Assembly (NCBI RefSeq): GCF_000347635.1
Contig: NC_020514.1
Location: 1,612,001 to 1,676,000 of the forward strand
DNA length: 64,000 nt
Direction: 5' to 3'
DNA from: Paraglaciecola psychrophila 170
GTDB taxonomy: Bacteria > Pseudomonadota > Gammaproteobacteria > Enterobacterales > Alteromonadaceae
The notes under the pieces: model-generated
Seen by the model: the letters and a program-made list of their open reading frames with translations, nothing else
What the model was told of the DNA's origin: nothing
Databases searched by the model: none
Translations under genes and position numbers: made by a program
Part shown: one piece after another, positions 54,451-63,608 of the stretch
Layout of the letters: each line of letters begins with the position of its first letter
How positions within the stretch are numbered: position 1 is the stretch's first letter

Positions 54451-55563
54451 ATGAGCAAAAAATATAATACAACCGAAGTTTGGATTGAAAAATCTAATGT
54501 GGCTAACACCAAAATTGTCACAAAAGAGTTAGACAGTAACCAACTAAGCACTGATGAGGTGTTACTTGAAATTGACTCTTTTGGGTTTTCAGCAAATAAC
54601 GTCACATATTCTGTGTTTGGCGATAAGATGGGTTACTGGGGTTTTTTCCCAGCTAATGACACTTGGGGCATTGTACCTATGTGGGGTTTTGCCACCGTGC
54701 TTGAGTCAAATCATCCTGAAGTAAAAGTAGGCGAAAAGGTCTATGGGTATTTGCCTATGGCTTCGCATTTAGTGATCACTGCAGGTAAAACCTCGCCCAC
54801 TCACTTTTTTGATATCGGTGACAAGCGTAAAAGTATTTCACCCGTTTATGACAACTATGTGCGCTGTGCCACCGACCCCGGTTATCAAGTTGACAGAGAA
54901 GCATGGCAGTTAAATTATCGGCCTCTTTTTATGACTTCTTTTGTGTTGGATGATTATGTCGGCGAAGGTTTAGTCGCTTCTGAGCAGCCCGTTAAACAAG
55001 TGATATTGACCAGTGCCTCGAGTAAAACAGCTTATGGTGCCGCTCACTTATTGATGAAACATAAAAAGGAGCGGGGATTAGACTATCAAGTGATTGGTCT
55101 GACATCTGCCAGTAACAAAGCTTTTACCCAAGATTTAGACTGTTACGATCATGTACTCAGTTATGACGACATTGCCGAACTTGGTCAAGATAAAACTAGC
55201 TGGGTGCTGGATTTTGCAGGTAACAAGAGTTTGCTACTGAAATTTCAAAAACAGTTTACAGACAATCTCGATAAGTTGGTCTTAATCGGCTCAACCGATG
55301 TGGATGCGCAACAAGATAAGCCAGACGGTCACTTAGACAGTGAGTTCTTCTTTGCACCAAGCCAAGTGAAAAAGCGCTCAGGTGAGTGGGGGCACGCCGG
55401 GTTTGCTGAACGTTATGCAAAGGCTTGGCATAGTTTTGCGATTCATATGCATGACAAGGTTTCAGTGGCTGAATACTCAGGAGCCCAAGCGATTGAAGCG
55501 CTGTATCACACCGGCCTTAAAAATAAGTTAAATAACTTGGAAATTAATGTACTGACGTTTTAG
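54451..55563 (+). CDS. DUF2855 family protein
   Basis: A 370-residue cytoplasmic protein of the DUF2855 family, distantly like medium-chain dehydrogenases: LSTDEVLLEIDSFGFSANNVTYSVFGDKMGYWGFFP, WGIVPMWGFATVLES, VGEKVYGYLPMASHLVI, then a Rossmann-like KQVILTSASSKTAYGAAHLL. No zinc ligands of alcohol dehydrogenases are visible. The reaction is unknown; the family frequently accompanies short-chain dehydrogenases and lipid-modifying genes. It is divergent from the saccharopine-dehydrogenase-like gene, and a shared role in fatty-acid or hydrocarbon metabolism is a guess. Confidence 0.88.
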   Translation: MSKKYNTTEVWIEKSNVANTKIVTKELDSNQLSTDEVLLEIDSFGFSANNVTYSVFGDKMGYWGFFPANDTWGIVPMWGFATVLESNHPEVKVGEKVYGYLPMASHLVITAGKTSPTHFFDIGDKRKSISPVYDNYVRCATDPGYQVDREAWQLNYRPLFMTSFVLDDYVGEGLVASEQPVKQVILTSASSKTAYGAAHLLMKHKKERGLDYQVIGLTSASNKAFTQDLDCYDHVLSYDDIAELGQDKTSWVLDFAGNKSLLLKFQKQFTDNLDKLVLIGSTDVDAQQDKPDGHLDSEFFFAPSQVKKRSGEWGHAGFAERYAKAWHSFAIHMHDKVSVAEYSGAQAIEALYHTGLKNKLNNLEINVLTF

Positions 55564-55659
55564 TTAAGTCAGCCTTAAATAGGGCACTACCAGAGTTGGC
55601 TGTGCCCGATGATACTCATTCTACTATTCGAAATAATCGCAGGTCTTAGAGTCTGACTC

Positions 55660-56142
55660 TTACTCACTCCGCGGGATTTTCACACTATCAGCCACAATTT
55701 CATACACCACACCAAGTTTTACCATATCAGTTTCGCTTCTTAAATCGGCTTTAAAGTGGGCTGCTTGTTCTGGGCTGACTTCTTTTTGTACCAGTTCACC
55801 TGCAAGCATGACGGTTTTGCCGCTGCTGTCTGTGGGTATAAAAAAACTATAATCACGAAACGAAACCCGCAAAATATGTTGGTCTTGTTGTGCGATAAAA
55901 AAACACCCTTTCTTTTGGCATACTTTGGCTATCCTAGCTTCTACTTGAAATGGTTTCGCCAGGTGTGAAGAGGAGTCTGTGAGTAAATTTTTCATACTAA
56001 GCTTAGGCAGTGAATTATCAAGTTTTACTCCGAAGGTTTCACTTTGGGCGTCCTGTGTGACGGGCTCTGACAACCTCAGTGTCTCTGCATATACGTTGAA
56101 CGTGAGGACAAAGCCGAATAAAGTGCTGAGTGCGAGTTTCAT
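55660..56142 (-). CDS. DUF4920-like secreted protein
   Basis: A 160-residue protein with a signal peptide (MKLALSTLFGFVLTFNVYA). The mature part shows ETFGVKLDNS, an OB-fold-like region and the CQKKGCFF motif, followed by LRVSFRDYSFFIPTDSSGKTVMLAGELVQKEVS. This agrees with DUF4920 proteins, in which the two cysteines are conserved and may bind metal or form a disulphide. Its function is unknown. It is transcribed alone toward the DUF2855 gene. The signal and cysteine pair point to the periplasm. Confidence 0.82.
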   Translation of the reverse strand: MKLALSTLFGFVLTFNVYAETLRLSEPVTQDAQSETFGVKLDNSLPKLSMKNLLTDSSSHLAKPFQVEARIAKVCQKKGCFFIAQQDQHILRVSFRDYSFFIPTDSSGKTVMLAGELVQKEVSPEQAAHFKADLRSETDMVKLGVVYEIVADSVKIPRSE

Positions 56143-56197
56143 ATATCACCTTTAGTTTTTTGTTAAGTAAATCATAAGCGCAGTTATCATAAAAATC

Positions 56198-57228
56198 TAC
56201 AAGTGTTGCTGAAACCAATCGGTGAGTTCTTTTATCGCTATTGGTTTTGATTTAAGACCCCAACCACGACCTTCATCTTCATATATGCTGAGTTTATGTG
56301 GGTGGACTAATTTTGTTAGCAGTTCGGCAAGCCATTTGGAATTTTCAACGGATACCCTTTTATATTGGCCTCCATGTTGTAATAAATCGGGACGTTTATA
56401 TCGAGTTTGTGCGCCTATTTTAATACTGAACGTTTTTCTAATTCAGCCACTTTGTTGCTGGCATAGTTGGGTATCCTAATTATATAGACTCCTTCCATAG
56501 CAGGTCTAAATTTTAATTACTCGTAGTAAATCTGTGGTGATTGCATTAACTGCAACGGTTTTAACCCTAGGTATTTCTTGTAATGCAATGAACGTCTGCA
56601 TTCCACCCCGGCTAGAGCCATAAATGCTCAATCTATTGGAGTCTACACCGTCAATGTTTGGAATGAGACTCAACAATTTGACGACATCTTCCACGTCTGT
56701 ACCGCCAAATTCATCGTAGTTTCCAAGTACGACTTCCTTATCAAATGCGCCTCGATATTGAGTGCCTATAACGGCAAAACCATTTTCAGCAACAGAAAAG
56801 AGACGGTTAAACATTGAGCCAAAACCATAGCGCTATAACGACTATTGCCCCTAGGATTATATATTAAAATTGGCAGGCTTTTGTGTCCTTTGGGCTTGAT
56901 AATGTACCCATCCTAACAAGTTACCCACTTGTCATTTAAATAGAATGTAGTCCATAGACTATTTGTATTTGTATTTGTATTTGTATAAGTCTGTTTTAGG
57001 AAAAAACACTGGCAGTTTGTTGAGTCTAATTTCCAATTCCTCTGGTGTTTTAGTTTTGCGCTGATTACTTTTTTTAAGCATGCCAAACCAAGTGTCATAC
57101 TCCTCAAATACTTTGCTGTAGCAGTTTTGTAGGTTGGAGATATCTTTATACTTCAGGATGTTTTGAGCAAAAAATGAGGAGTGAAAAATGTTTGCTAATA
57201 GCAAACCAATAATAAGTATCCGTGACAT
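56198..57228 (-). pseudogene. S9-type alpha/beta hydrolase (prolyl oligopeptidase family), decayed
   Basis: From a signal-like MSRILIIGLLLANIFHSSFFA at 57228, pieces of one gene are spread over three frames: KPKGHKSLPILIYNPRGNSR (about 56850), MFNRLFSVAENGFAVIGTQYRG...YGSSRGGMQTF (56814-56506) and then VPILLQHGG...VHPHKLSIYEDEGRGW...IKELTDWFQQHL (to 56198). The serine elbow GSSRGG is intact, but the Asp site (HGGDxW) reads HGGQY and the His site (GEGHGF) reads DEGRGW. At least two frameshifts and several stops are present. A hexamer TTTGTA repeated four times (56962-56985) interrupts the first third. Confidence 0.8.
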
Positions 57229-57562
57229 ATTAATTCCATTTAAAAGATAACGTTATAAAAACCATTGAGTGAAAAATCTACCCGTTATAACGGTCTCTGT
57301 AAAATCCTGTTTGCAATATTTATTATAAGCTGCAATTTCACCGAAGTCTTTTCCATAATGCTGAACCTGTATCTTTTAGGGACTCAATGACAACGTAGAA
57401 ACCTGGCAAGTTGTTGCCTTAAAAAGGTTAAATTTACCGATGAATATCAGAATATATTTTACCTAAAACCTGTATCGTTATGAATTATATGCGTTTTAGA
57501 CACCAGCCATACTGGCGTGTAAGTTGCTTCACCTCGAATAATTGTCTCTATCAGTCGTAAAC
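57229..57562. other. Intergenic region, no gene seen
   Basis: About 330 bases without a supported gene; presumably holds the promoter of the gene at 57563. Confidence 0.45.
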
Positions 57563-58192
57563 ATGCAAATTACTAGTAACCCACTATCACTCTTTAGTTA
57601 CATTGGTGACAATAATAAAGCTGATGATGTGCTTCAAGATCTTGCTAAAGGCAATAAAAAGGATGTTAGCGGTGGGCTTGACGTGCTTGAAAGTGGTTTA
57701 AATCGAGGTGCGTTTGAAGAGACTTTACAACTATTTGAAAAAGGCGAAGTAGATATCGATCTGAACTTAGTTAAGAACTATTATAAGTTCAATCAAGAAA
57801 AGCTCAACAGAGAAGTCGCACATTTAGCTGAAAATTTTGATCTTGGATCTGAAGTCAGGGTGACAATACAAGATGGAGCGTTGCTGGTTGCAGGGGAGGC
57901 TGACAACAGCAAAGCACTGCAGCAATATATTGATAAAGACAATCGTCTTAGTACTTTAATACAACAAACCGCTAAATTGTCTCAGTTTGTGGAGTGGGGA
58001 CAAGCAAAACAGCAGGCTGCTATATACAAGTCTGAAGATATGCCGGAAGCACAGTTAGTCGATTTTTTAAAGGATGCAAGGTTAGTGGTGACTCAGAGCA
58101 ATCACTTTATTATGTCTGAGATGGGCTCAACTTTTTACTCTCAGGGACATACACAACGGTTAATTGATAATAATTCTAAACAGACAGAATAA
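57563..58192 (+). CDS. Hypothetical protein, unrecognised
   Basis: I do not recognise this 209-residue protein. ATG 57563 (MQITSNPLSLFSYIG) is taken as start; a TTG at 57542 would add seven residues. It is acidic and mostly helical in appearance, with a central KFNQEKLNREVAHLAENFDLGSEVRVTIQDGALLVAGEADNSKALQQYIDKDNRLS segment. No signal, membrane helix or cysteine-rich motif is seen. The GSEVRVTIQDGALLVAGEAD part resembles repeats found in some secreted or flagellar-associated Alteromonadales hypothetical proteins, but I cannot name a family. No operon partner is present. Confidence 0.6.
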   Translation: MQITSNPLSLFSYIGDNNKADDVLQDLAKGNKKDVSGGLDVLESGLNRGAFEETLQLFEKGEVDIDLNLVKNYYKFNQEKLNREVAHLAENFDLGSEVRVTIQDGALLVAGEADNSKALQQYIDKDNRLSTLIQQTAKLSQFVEWGQAKQQAAIYKSEDMPEAQLVDFLKDARLVVTQSNHFIMSEMGSTFYSQGHTQRLIDNNSKQTE

Positions 58193-58792
58193 TCCTTTTT
58201 TGAAGTTTAAATAAAGGTTTACTCCAATTATTTAATGCCTTGTTTAATTAAGCTGAGCCACACCAATGACTTAAATGAAAATAACGAACTCACTCAATTC
58301 TGGAAATAATTGAATCATAAAGTGTATAAGCTAACCGAGTAAACTTTTATTGAATAAAATAGTCGATAGTTAGCAAAAAGCCTAGATTGATTCTTTATTC
58401 ATAAACAGGTTTTGTCGAACGTAATTGATGACTATTTCTCACAGGATATATAAAATTTTTGTCTTTGGTGAAGCGAAGACTTGTTTTGGTATAACAACTA
58501 CAGCTATATTGCTGAAACCTTTAAGGTTAGAGCTTAATCCCATGAATAATAAATCACTGCATTATAGATTGGGAGCCATGTGGTCTTCATTCAAAGATTC
58601 ATTCATATCCTGAATCACCAGGTTAATTTGACTGATTAAAGAGCCTACACTCGCCTTTTTTTTGTCTGTCAGCATAGATAATCAAGGCATAAACAAACAA
58701 AAACGAATGAAATTTTCTGTTTATAGATCGCTCTAGGCCACCATTCCAATTGCTCTTAATATAAATGTCGGTTAGCCATGTTAAGACATTGA
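58193..58792. other. 600-bp intergenic region
   Basis: A 62-codon frame at 58425-58613 has no supporting features. I see no RNA or strong repeat here. Confidence 0.4.
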
Positions 58793-59293
58793 TTATCTGG
58801 TTTTCCACCACTTTTCAATATGGATGTGAAGTTTGGCTTTTTTTAGGTGATCTAAGGTAGCTACTCTATCTGGTTGATTTAAGAATTGACCAATGACAAT
58901 CGCCTGATGTCCATCATCTAAAGTGATATGAGTTTGTTCGAACTCGCTTTGTGCCTCAATTGTTTTGACGAAGAGTTTATCTCTATTAAATGAATGAAAA
59001 CGTTTGGGATAATAAACACCAGCTTGAAAGGTGACAGTATCTAAATGAATGGTAATTATTTGCTTTTGATAAGTCGAATAAGACACGCGGTACATTAAAA
59101 ACGCCAATAGCCCTGCTTCAAAACCAGCAAAGGGTAGGATTATCCAAACGCCCACTGCGCTCCAAGCGATGGCAATGATCATTACAAAAGCAGCCATCAC
59201 CATTATAATGATCTTATTTTGCTGCCAATTAGCGGAGCGATTAGGTTGAAGGGTTAAGATAACCGATTCATGTTTATGTTTTAGTTTAACCAT
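58793..59293 (-). CDS. DUF2244 family membrane protein
   Basis: A 166-residue protein from ATG 59293 (MVKLKHKHES). Two adjoining helices (about 30-70) include IIIMVMAAFVMIIAIAWSAVGVWIILPFAGFEAGLLAFLMYRV. A cytoplasmic domain with VYYPKRFHSFNRDKLFVKTIEA and GQFLNQPDRVATLDHLKKAK follows. This is the DUF2244 pattern, found in proteobacteria often near cytochrome oxidase genes; the role is unknown. The longer frame to 59317 would overlap the divergent TSUP gene. No cytochrome genes are nearby. Confidence 0.85.
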   Translation of the reverse strand: MVKLKHKHESVILTLQPNRSANWQQNKIIIMVMAAFVMIIAIAWSAVGVWIILPFAGFEAGLLAFLMYRVSYSTYQKQIITIHLDTVTFQAGVYYPKRFHSFNRDKLFVKTIEAQSEFEQTHITLDDGHQAIVIGQFLNQPDRVATLDHLKKAKLHIHIEKWWKTR

Positions 59294-59374
59294 TTGATGA
59301 TCTTTTCTTTGTTTCAATTGTTAAATTCTGGCAAAGTCCGCTTTTTATTTTTCAGTATAGGTCATGCAATTCTT

Positions 59375-60270
59375 ATGTTTTTAAAAATGTCAGCTAAGCA
59401 TATTCGGATATTTTTGCTGTTTGTGTGGTTAATCATCTTATTCTGGCAAACACAACCACTTAGCCTAATACAAGAATACGCAGGATTTGCCTTTTTAGGT
59501 CTCTTGGGTGCTATTTTTGCAAATGCCACGGGGGCAGGTGGGGGCGTTGTTTTTGTGCCTTTTTCAATCAACTGGAGTTTTCAGTTGCCAGTTCTGTGGC
59601 TACCAGTTTTGCCATTCAGTGTTGCGGTATGACCGCTGGAGCTGTGACGTGGTGGACGTTTTATAAACAGATTAGAGCCAATAATCAGCCGCAGTCTTTA
59701 TATTGGCGGCCTCTAGGTAAGACTCTATTGTTAACGGTCCCATGCTCTTTGTTAGGTCTGTGGATGGTGCAAATTAGCCCTCAATTTTTTGCTCATTTTA
59801 GTGATCCCAACAGTTTGCATACCGGTTTTGGGGTTTTTTCAATTGGCTTAGCATTAGCCATTTTTGCCACAGTATTTTTGTTGCGTAATCAAGACTTCAA
59901 TACAAAGCTATCTCTAATTGATTATATTGCTTTGCCGACTATTGCTTTAGTCGGCGGTGGTATTACTGCGTGGTTATCCATAGGGGTAGGAGAGTTGGTG
60001 GCTGTGTATTTAATAATTCGTCGCTTCAATGTGACTTTTGCCATTGCTAGCGCGGTTATATTGAGTGCATTGACGGTATGGGGAGGGATTGTGTTTCATA
60101 TCTTCATTACTCAAGCCATATATTGGCCAGTGGTACTCTTTGCCGGTGCAGGTGCCATAGTAGGCGGTATTTTAGCCAAGCAATTGGTATTATATTTCTC
60201 AGCCAAAAATTTAAAGTTGTTTTTTGCAGGTTGGATATTTATTTTAGGGATCACATCTTTGCCCTTTTAA
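59375..60270 (+). pseudogene. TSUP (TauE/SafE) family permease, frameshifted
   Basis: Frame one (to 59632) gives FVWLIILFWQTQPLSLIQEYAGFAFLGLLGAIFANATGAGGGVVFVPF. It continues correctly in frame two as FNQLEFSVASSVATSFAIQCCGMTAGAVTWWTFYK, running to 60270. One T is missing from the T5 at 59560-59564 (VPFFNQ needs T6). The protein has about eight helices and the TSUP GAGGG motif. TSUP permeases move sulfite, sulfoacetate or related anions. The start is uncertain: ATG 59375 or 59387. It may be a sequencing artefact, as the rest is intact. Confidence 0.82.
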
Positions 60271-60271
60271 T

Positions 60272-60291
60272 CGCCTAAAGTAGTTTAGGCG
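60272..60291 (+). terminator. Terminator-like hairpin after the TSUP gene
   Basis: CGCCTAAA / TTTAGGCG around GTAG forms a perfect 8-bp stem. The T-rich tail is weak (TCATTCTTATT). Confidence 0.65.
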
Positions 60292-60327
60292 TCATTCTTA
60301 TTTGTAATAGTCTTCTTTATTGCAATC

Positions 60328-61238
60328 TATTAAACAGTATTTGGTAGTTAAAATTTCTCGCTCTGGCGAGCTTGGCGCAATCCCAGAGAATATTGCCTGT
60401 AACGATGTGGTGGTGACGGAAGAACATTAGAAATAAGGTTATCTGCTGCTCCGAACTCGCCTTCAAAATTATTATTGACTACTCTGCGCACCCTTGTGTA
60501 GATCTAAAGTTGGGTAGAGGCTGACTATACTCAAGTGGAGCCATCGAGGACATCACAACAACTTCCTCTATTAAACATATAGGCACGGGATGCTTTAAGT
60601 CCCAGTCCACCAATCGAGAGCAAGTCAATTTGGCTGCAGGGGCAAATTTTGAACTCGCTGCATATCAACGCGTTGAAGTGATGAATTGAGCGTGTGGAGT
60701 ATGTGGCCAGCAAAGCATCGAAATTATTTTTGATCAATTACCTCAATACTTCACCAGAGATGCCTAATCCCCTTGCTCGTGATTACCCCTATTTACTCAC
60801 TGACACAGCAATTAAGAGACATACAAGTGATATTCAGGCAAACGGGCGGTAATCATGGTGTTGCTATTTGATGTAGCTGTTCGAACAGACCAAACTGAAC
60901 AACGTTTACAAGTTTTAGATGCGCGTGAAGATGCGGGCAGACATAATGCTTTTGATAAACTAATAGGCGCCAACTTGGACATGTTGGCAGTTGATAGTCA
61001 TTCGGATGAGTTAGTTCTAGGTGTGGTGTTAAGCTCAAGAGCCAGTTTTGAACTGGTACAGAAAGCAGCCATAGTGAATATTCGTAATATTGTTGCTATG
61101 GGTGCTCCATCTGGTTTAGCCATCGATTTAGCCAAAGGTTGTGATATCTGCTTACTTGGTTTTGTAAAATCGTCACAATCTTCGACTGGTTCTGCAATCG
61201 CATTTAATGTTTATTCAAGCCCACAACCGTTGGTTTGA
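60328..61238 (+). pseudogene. fdhD: fdhD (formate dehydrogenase sulfurtransferase), decayed
   Basis: The 3' part (60855-61238) is a clean FdhD C-terminus: DAREDAGRHNAFDKLIGANLD, LSSRASFELVQKAAIVNIRNIVAMGAPSGLAIDLAKGCDICLLGFVKS. Upstream, several frames hold remnants: ACGVCGQQSIEIIFDQLPQYFT with the catalytic CxxC (Cys codons 60693-60695 and 60702-60704), PNPLARDYPYLL, and an N-terminal DVVVTEE. At least four frameshifts or stops separate them. FdhD passes sulfur to the molybdenum cofactor of formate dehydrogenase. No formate dehydrogenase gene is in the window. Confidence 0.85.
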
Positions 61239-61271
61239 AACAATAGTGAACCTGTTAATCGGTGCTTAGCA

Positions 61272-61805
61272 TCACAGACTACGTTTATCCAATACTCGAC
61301 TAGCCAACATGACAGCCCAAATCACTGAATAAATTGCAAAGATCACAATCATCCATTGCGGCATAGATATATCCATAAATGACCAGTTTATATCACCGCA
61401 ATCACCTGTGGCACCGAAAATATTGGGCAACCATTGATGTAACGGTGCCCAACTTGGAAAGTTAGGCACAAACTCGCAGCTAGCAAAAAATGGGTTGGCC
61501 GCAGTTTGAATATCAACATGTTCGATGGCTATAAGTAAACCCCAAATAGCGGATACTCCCCAACCGATATAACCCATTAATCGAGGGTATAGATTATTGA
61601 CTAGCATCGCCGGTATTGCCGCAAACATTACCCCAAATACGGCAGTTCGTTGGTAAATGCACATAATGCAAGGGCGTAAATCTGTAACATGTTGGAAATA
61701 CAACGCGGCAATTTCTAAGCATAGCGCAGAGACAAATAATAGTCCCCACGCCCGTTTATCAGTAGATAATGATGATAGTTTATTTAGCAAAGTTGCATCA
61801 CTCAT
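61272..61805 (-). CDS. dsbB: Disulfide bond formation protein B
   Basis: A 177-residue inner membrane protein with four helices. The first periplasmic loop has the redox pair in RPCIMCIYQR and the second CEFVPNFPSWAPLHQW...GATGDCGD. DsbB reoxidises DsbA and passes electrons to quinone. It directly follows nhaB (adjacent stop and start), a conserved pairing in gammaproteobacteria, with fadR divergent beyond. It is of normal length (E. coli 176). Confidence 0.96.
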   Translation of the reverse strand: MSDATLLNKLSSLSTDKRAWGLLFVSALCLEIAALYFQHVTDLRPCIMCIYQRTAVFGVMFAAIPAMLVNNLYPRLMGYIGWGVSAIWGLLIAIEHVDIQTAANPFFASCEFVPNFPSWAPLHQWLPNIFGATGDCGDINWSFMDISMPQWMIVIFAIYSVIWAVMLASRVLDKRSL

Positions 61806-63389
61806 TTAGTGGGGTATAGCTACACTACCGGGTATCATTCCAGAGTGATGCTCAATAAAGTGCATGTCATACAACCACTGTGTTAAGTCGTATAATCCGA
61901 AGTAAGTCGCAGCCAAGCCAACGAGTGTCAATACCACAGTGTAAGGCAATGCCATATACACCATAGTGCCATAAGACAATCTGAGTAGTGGTGCTATAGC
62001 TGACGTTAGTAAGAACAAGAAAGCGGCCTGACCGTTAGGTGTGGCAATGCTTGGAAGGTTAGTACCGGTATTAATGGCAACTGCCAATAAATCAAATTGG
62101 TCACGGGAGATGGCTCCACTATTCAGTGCTGCGGTCACTTCGGTGATATATACCGAACCAACAAATACGTTGTCACTGACCATAGATAACAAACCATTGG
62201 CTAAATAAAACATCACTAACTGTGTTTTACCTTCAAAGGTTAATACCCAGTTAATCACAGGACTAAACAGACCTTGGTCGATGATTACTGCCACGATACC
62301 AAAAAACACACATAACAACGCAGTAAAGGGTAACGCCTCTTCGAAAGCCTTGCCTATAGAGTGCTCGTCAATTACACCACCCATAGAAGTAGTCAAAACA
62401 ATAATAGACAACCCAATTAATCCAACTGCGGCTAAATGCCCTGCTAAACCTACAACTAACCAAACGGCAATCAAACCTTGTACCACTAATCTAACTTTAT
62501 CTTGTGTGGTTAAGTTAGCTTCGACGTTTTTGTCATAATCAGTCAATATTTGCCTAACTACCGGCGGTAATTCTGCGCCATAACTAAAGAGTGAAAATTT
62601 CTCAACAATAAAAGTAGTGGCTAATCCTGCAAAAAATACCGGAATGGTGATAGGAGACATACGAATGAAAAACTCTATAAAGTCCCAGCCCGCTTTATCT
62701 GCAATGATAAGGTTTTGTGGCTCGCCGACCATCGTCATTACGCCACCCAATGCGGTACCTACACCAGCATGCATCATCAGGTTACGTAAAAAAGCCCTAA
62801 AGTCTTCTAAATCATTACGGTTAGGCACGTCATCATCGTGGGAGTGATCGTGTTCAGAATGAAAGTCTTTACCTGATGCCACTTTATGGTAGATAGAATA
62901 AAAACCTAAACCTACCGTAATAATAACTGCCACAACTGTTAGCGCATCTAAGAATGCCGACAAAAATGCACATGCTGCAGCAAAGGCTATAGATAGTGCA
63001 ATTTTATTCTTAAGTTTTATCAAAAGTTTAGTGAAGAGATACAGTAATAATCCCTTCATAAAGTAGATACCGGCCACCATAAATACCAAGAGTAGGATGA
63101 CCTCAATATTCACCACCATTTCATGTTTCATATGTTCTGGTGTTGTCATACCGATAAACATCGCTTGCATCAGCAAGAGACCGCCCGGTTGTAACGGATA
63201 ACATTTTAATGCCATCGCTAAAGTGAAAATAAATTCTAGTACTAACGCCCAGCCTGCTATGTAAGGATTAAATATAAATAAAATGGGGTTGATGATAAGA
63301 AATGCGACAATAGCCTGTTTATACCAACTTGGGGCTTTGCCCAAAAAGTTGGCTGCTACTGCTTGAGGTACCGACATTTGCATAAGCAA
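61806..63389 (-). CDS. nhaB: Na+/H+ antiporter NhaB
   Basis: A 527-residue membrane protein with about twelve helices, close to E. coli NhaB in length. Characteristic blocks are [87 protein letters not shown] and [25 protein letters not shown]. It exports sodium in exchange for protons and is important in marine habitats. It shares an operon with dsbB; the promoter lies in the gap to fadR. Confidence 0.96.
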   Translation of the reverse strand: MLMQMSVPQAVAANFLGKAPSWYKQAIVAFLIINPILFIFNPYIAGWALVLEFIFTLAMALKCYPLQPGGLLLMQAMFIGMTTPEHMKHEMVVNIEVILLLVFMVAGIYFMKGLLLYLFTKLLIKLKNKIALSIAFAAACAFLSAFLDALTVVAVIITVGLGFYSIYHKVASGKDFHSEHDHSHDDDVPNRNDLEDFRAFLRNLMMHAGVGTALGGVMTMVGEPQNLIIADKAGWDFIEFFIRMSPITIPVFFAGLATTFIVEKFSLFSYGAELPPVVRQILTDYDKNVEANLTTQDKVRLVVQGLIAVWLVVGLAGHLAAVGLIGLSIIVLTTSMGGVIDEHSIGKAFEEALPFTALLCVFFGIVAVIIDQGLFSPVINWVLTFEGKTQLVMFYLANGLLSMVSDNVFVGSVYITEVTAALNSGAISRDQFDLLAVAINTGTNLPSIATPNGQAAFLFLLTSAIAPLLRLSYGTMVYMALPYTVVLTLVGLAATYFGLYDLTQWLYDMHFIEHHSGMIPGSVAIPH

Positions 63390-63549
63390 AATTCCTTGCT
63401 GAATATTATAATTATTGAATCAACGTTTTTCAGATTGTACTCAATAATAAACTCAAAATCCTATAGTTAGCACATATTTAAGTGAAATTTATCTGCTTTT
63501 CTACAATACTTTGTTAACAATTCAAAGTTTCGTTGTTACCAGTAAAATT

Positions 63550-63566
63550 CATCTGGTACAATCAGT
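63550..63566. promoter_or_regulatory. Possible FadR-like operator
   Basis: ATCTGGTACAATCAGTC matches the E. coli FadR consensus (AnCTGGTCnGACCnGTT) at about 12 of 17 positions and keeps the CTGGT and CAGT halves. It lies in the nhaB/fadR gap, about 43 bases before fadR. Weak support only. Confidence 0.35.
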
Positions 63567-63608
63567 CTATAATAAGTACAAAAACAATAATAACGAAGTG
63601 AGTGGTTG

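Noticed and set aside
56962..56985. TTTGTA repeats as a functional phase-variation tract
   Set aside because: The unit length is a multiple of three, so changes would not shift frame, and the gene is already destroyed.
58425..58613. 62-codon frame in the gap before DUF2244
   Set aside because: No ribosome site or motif.
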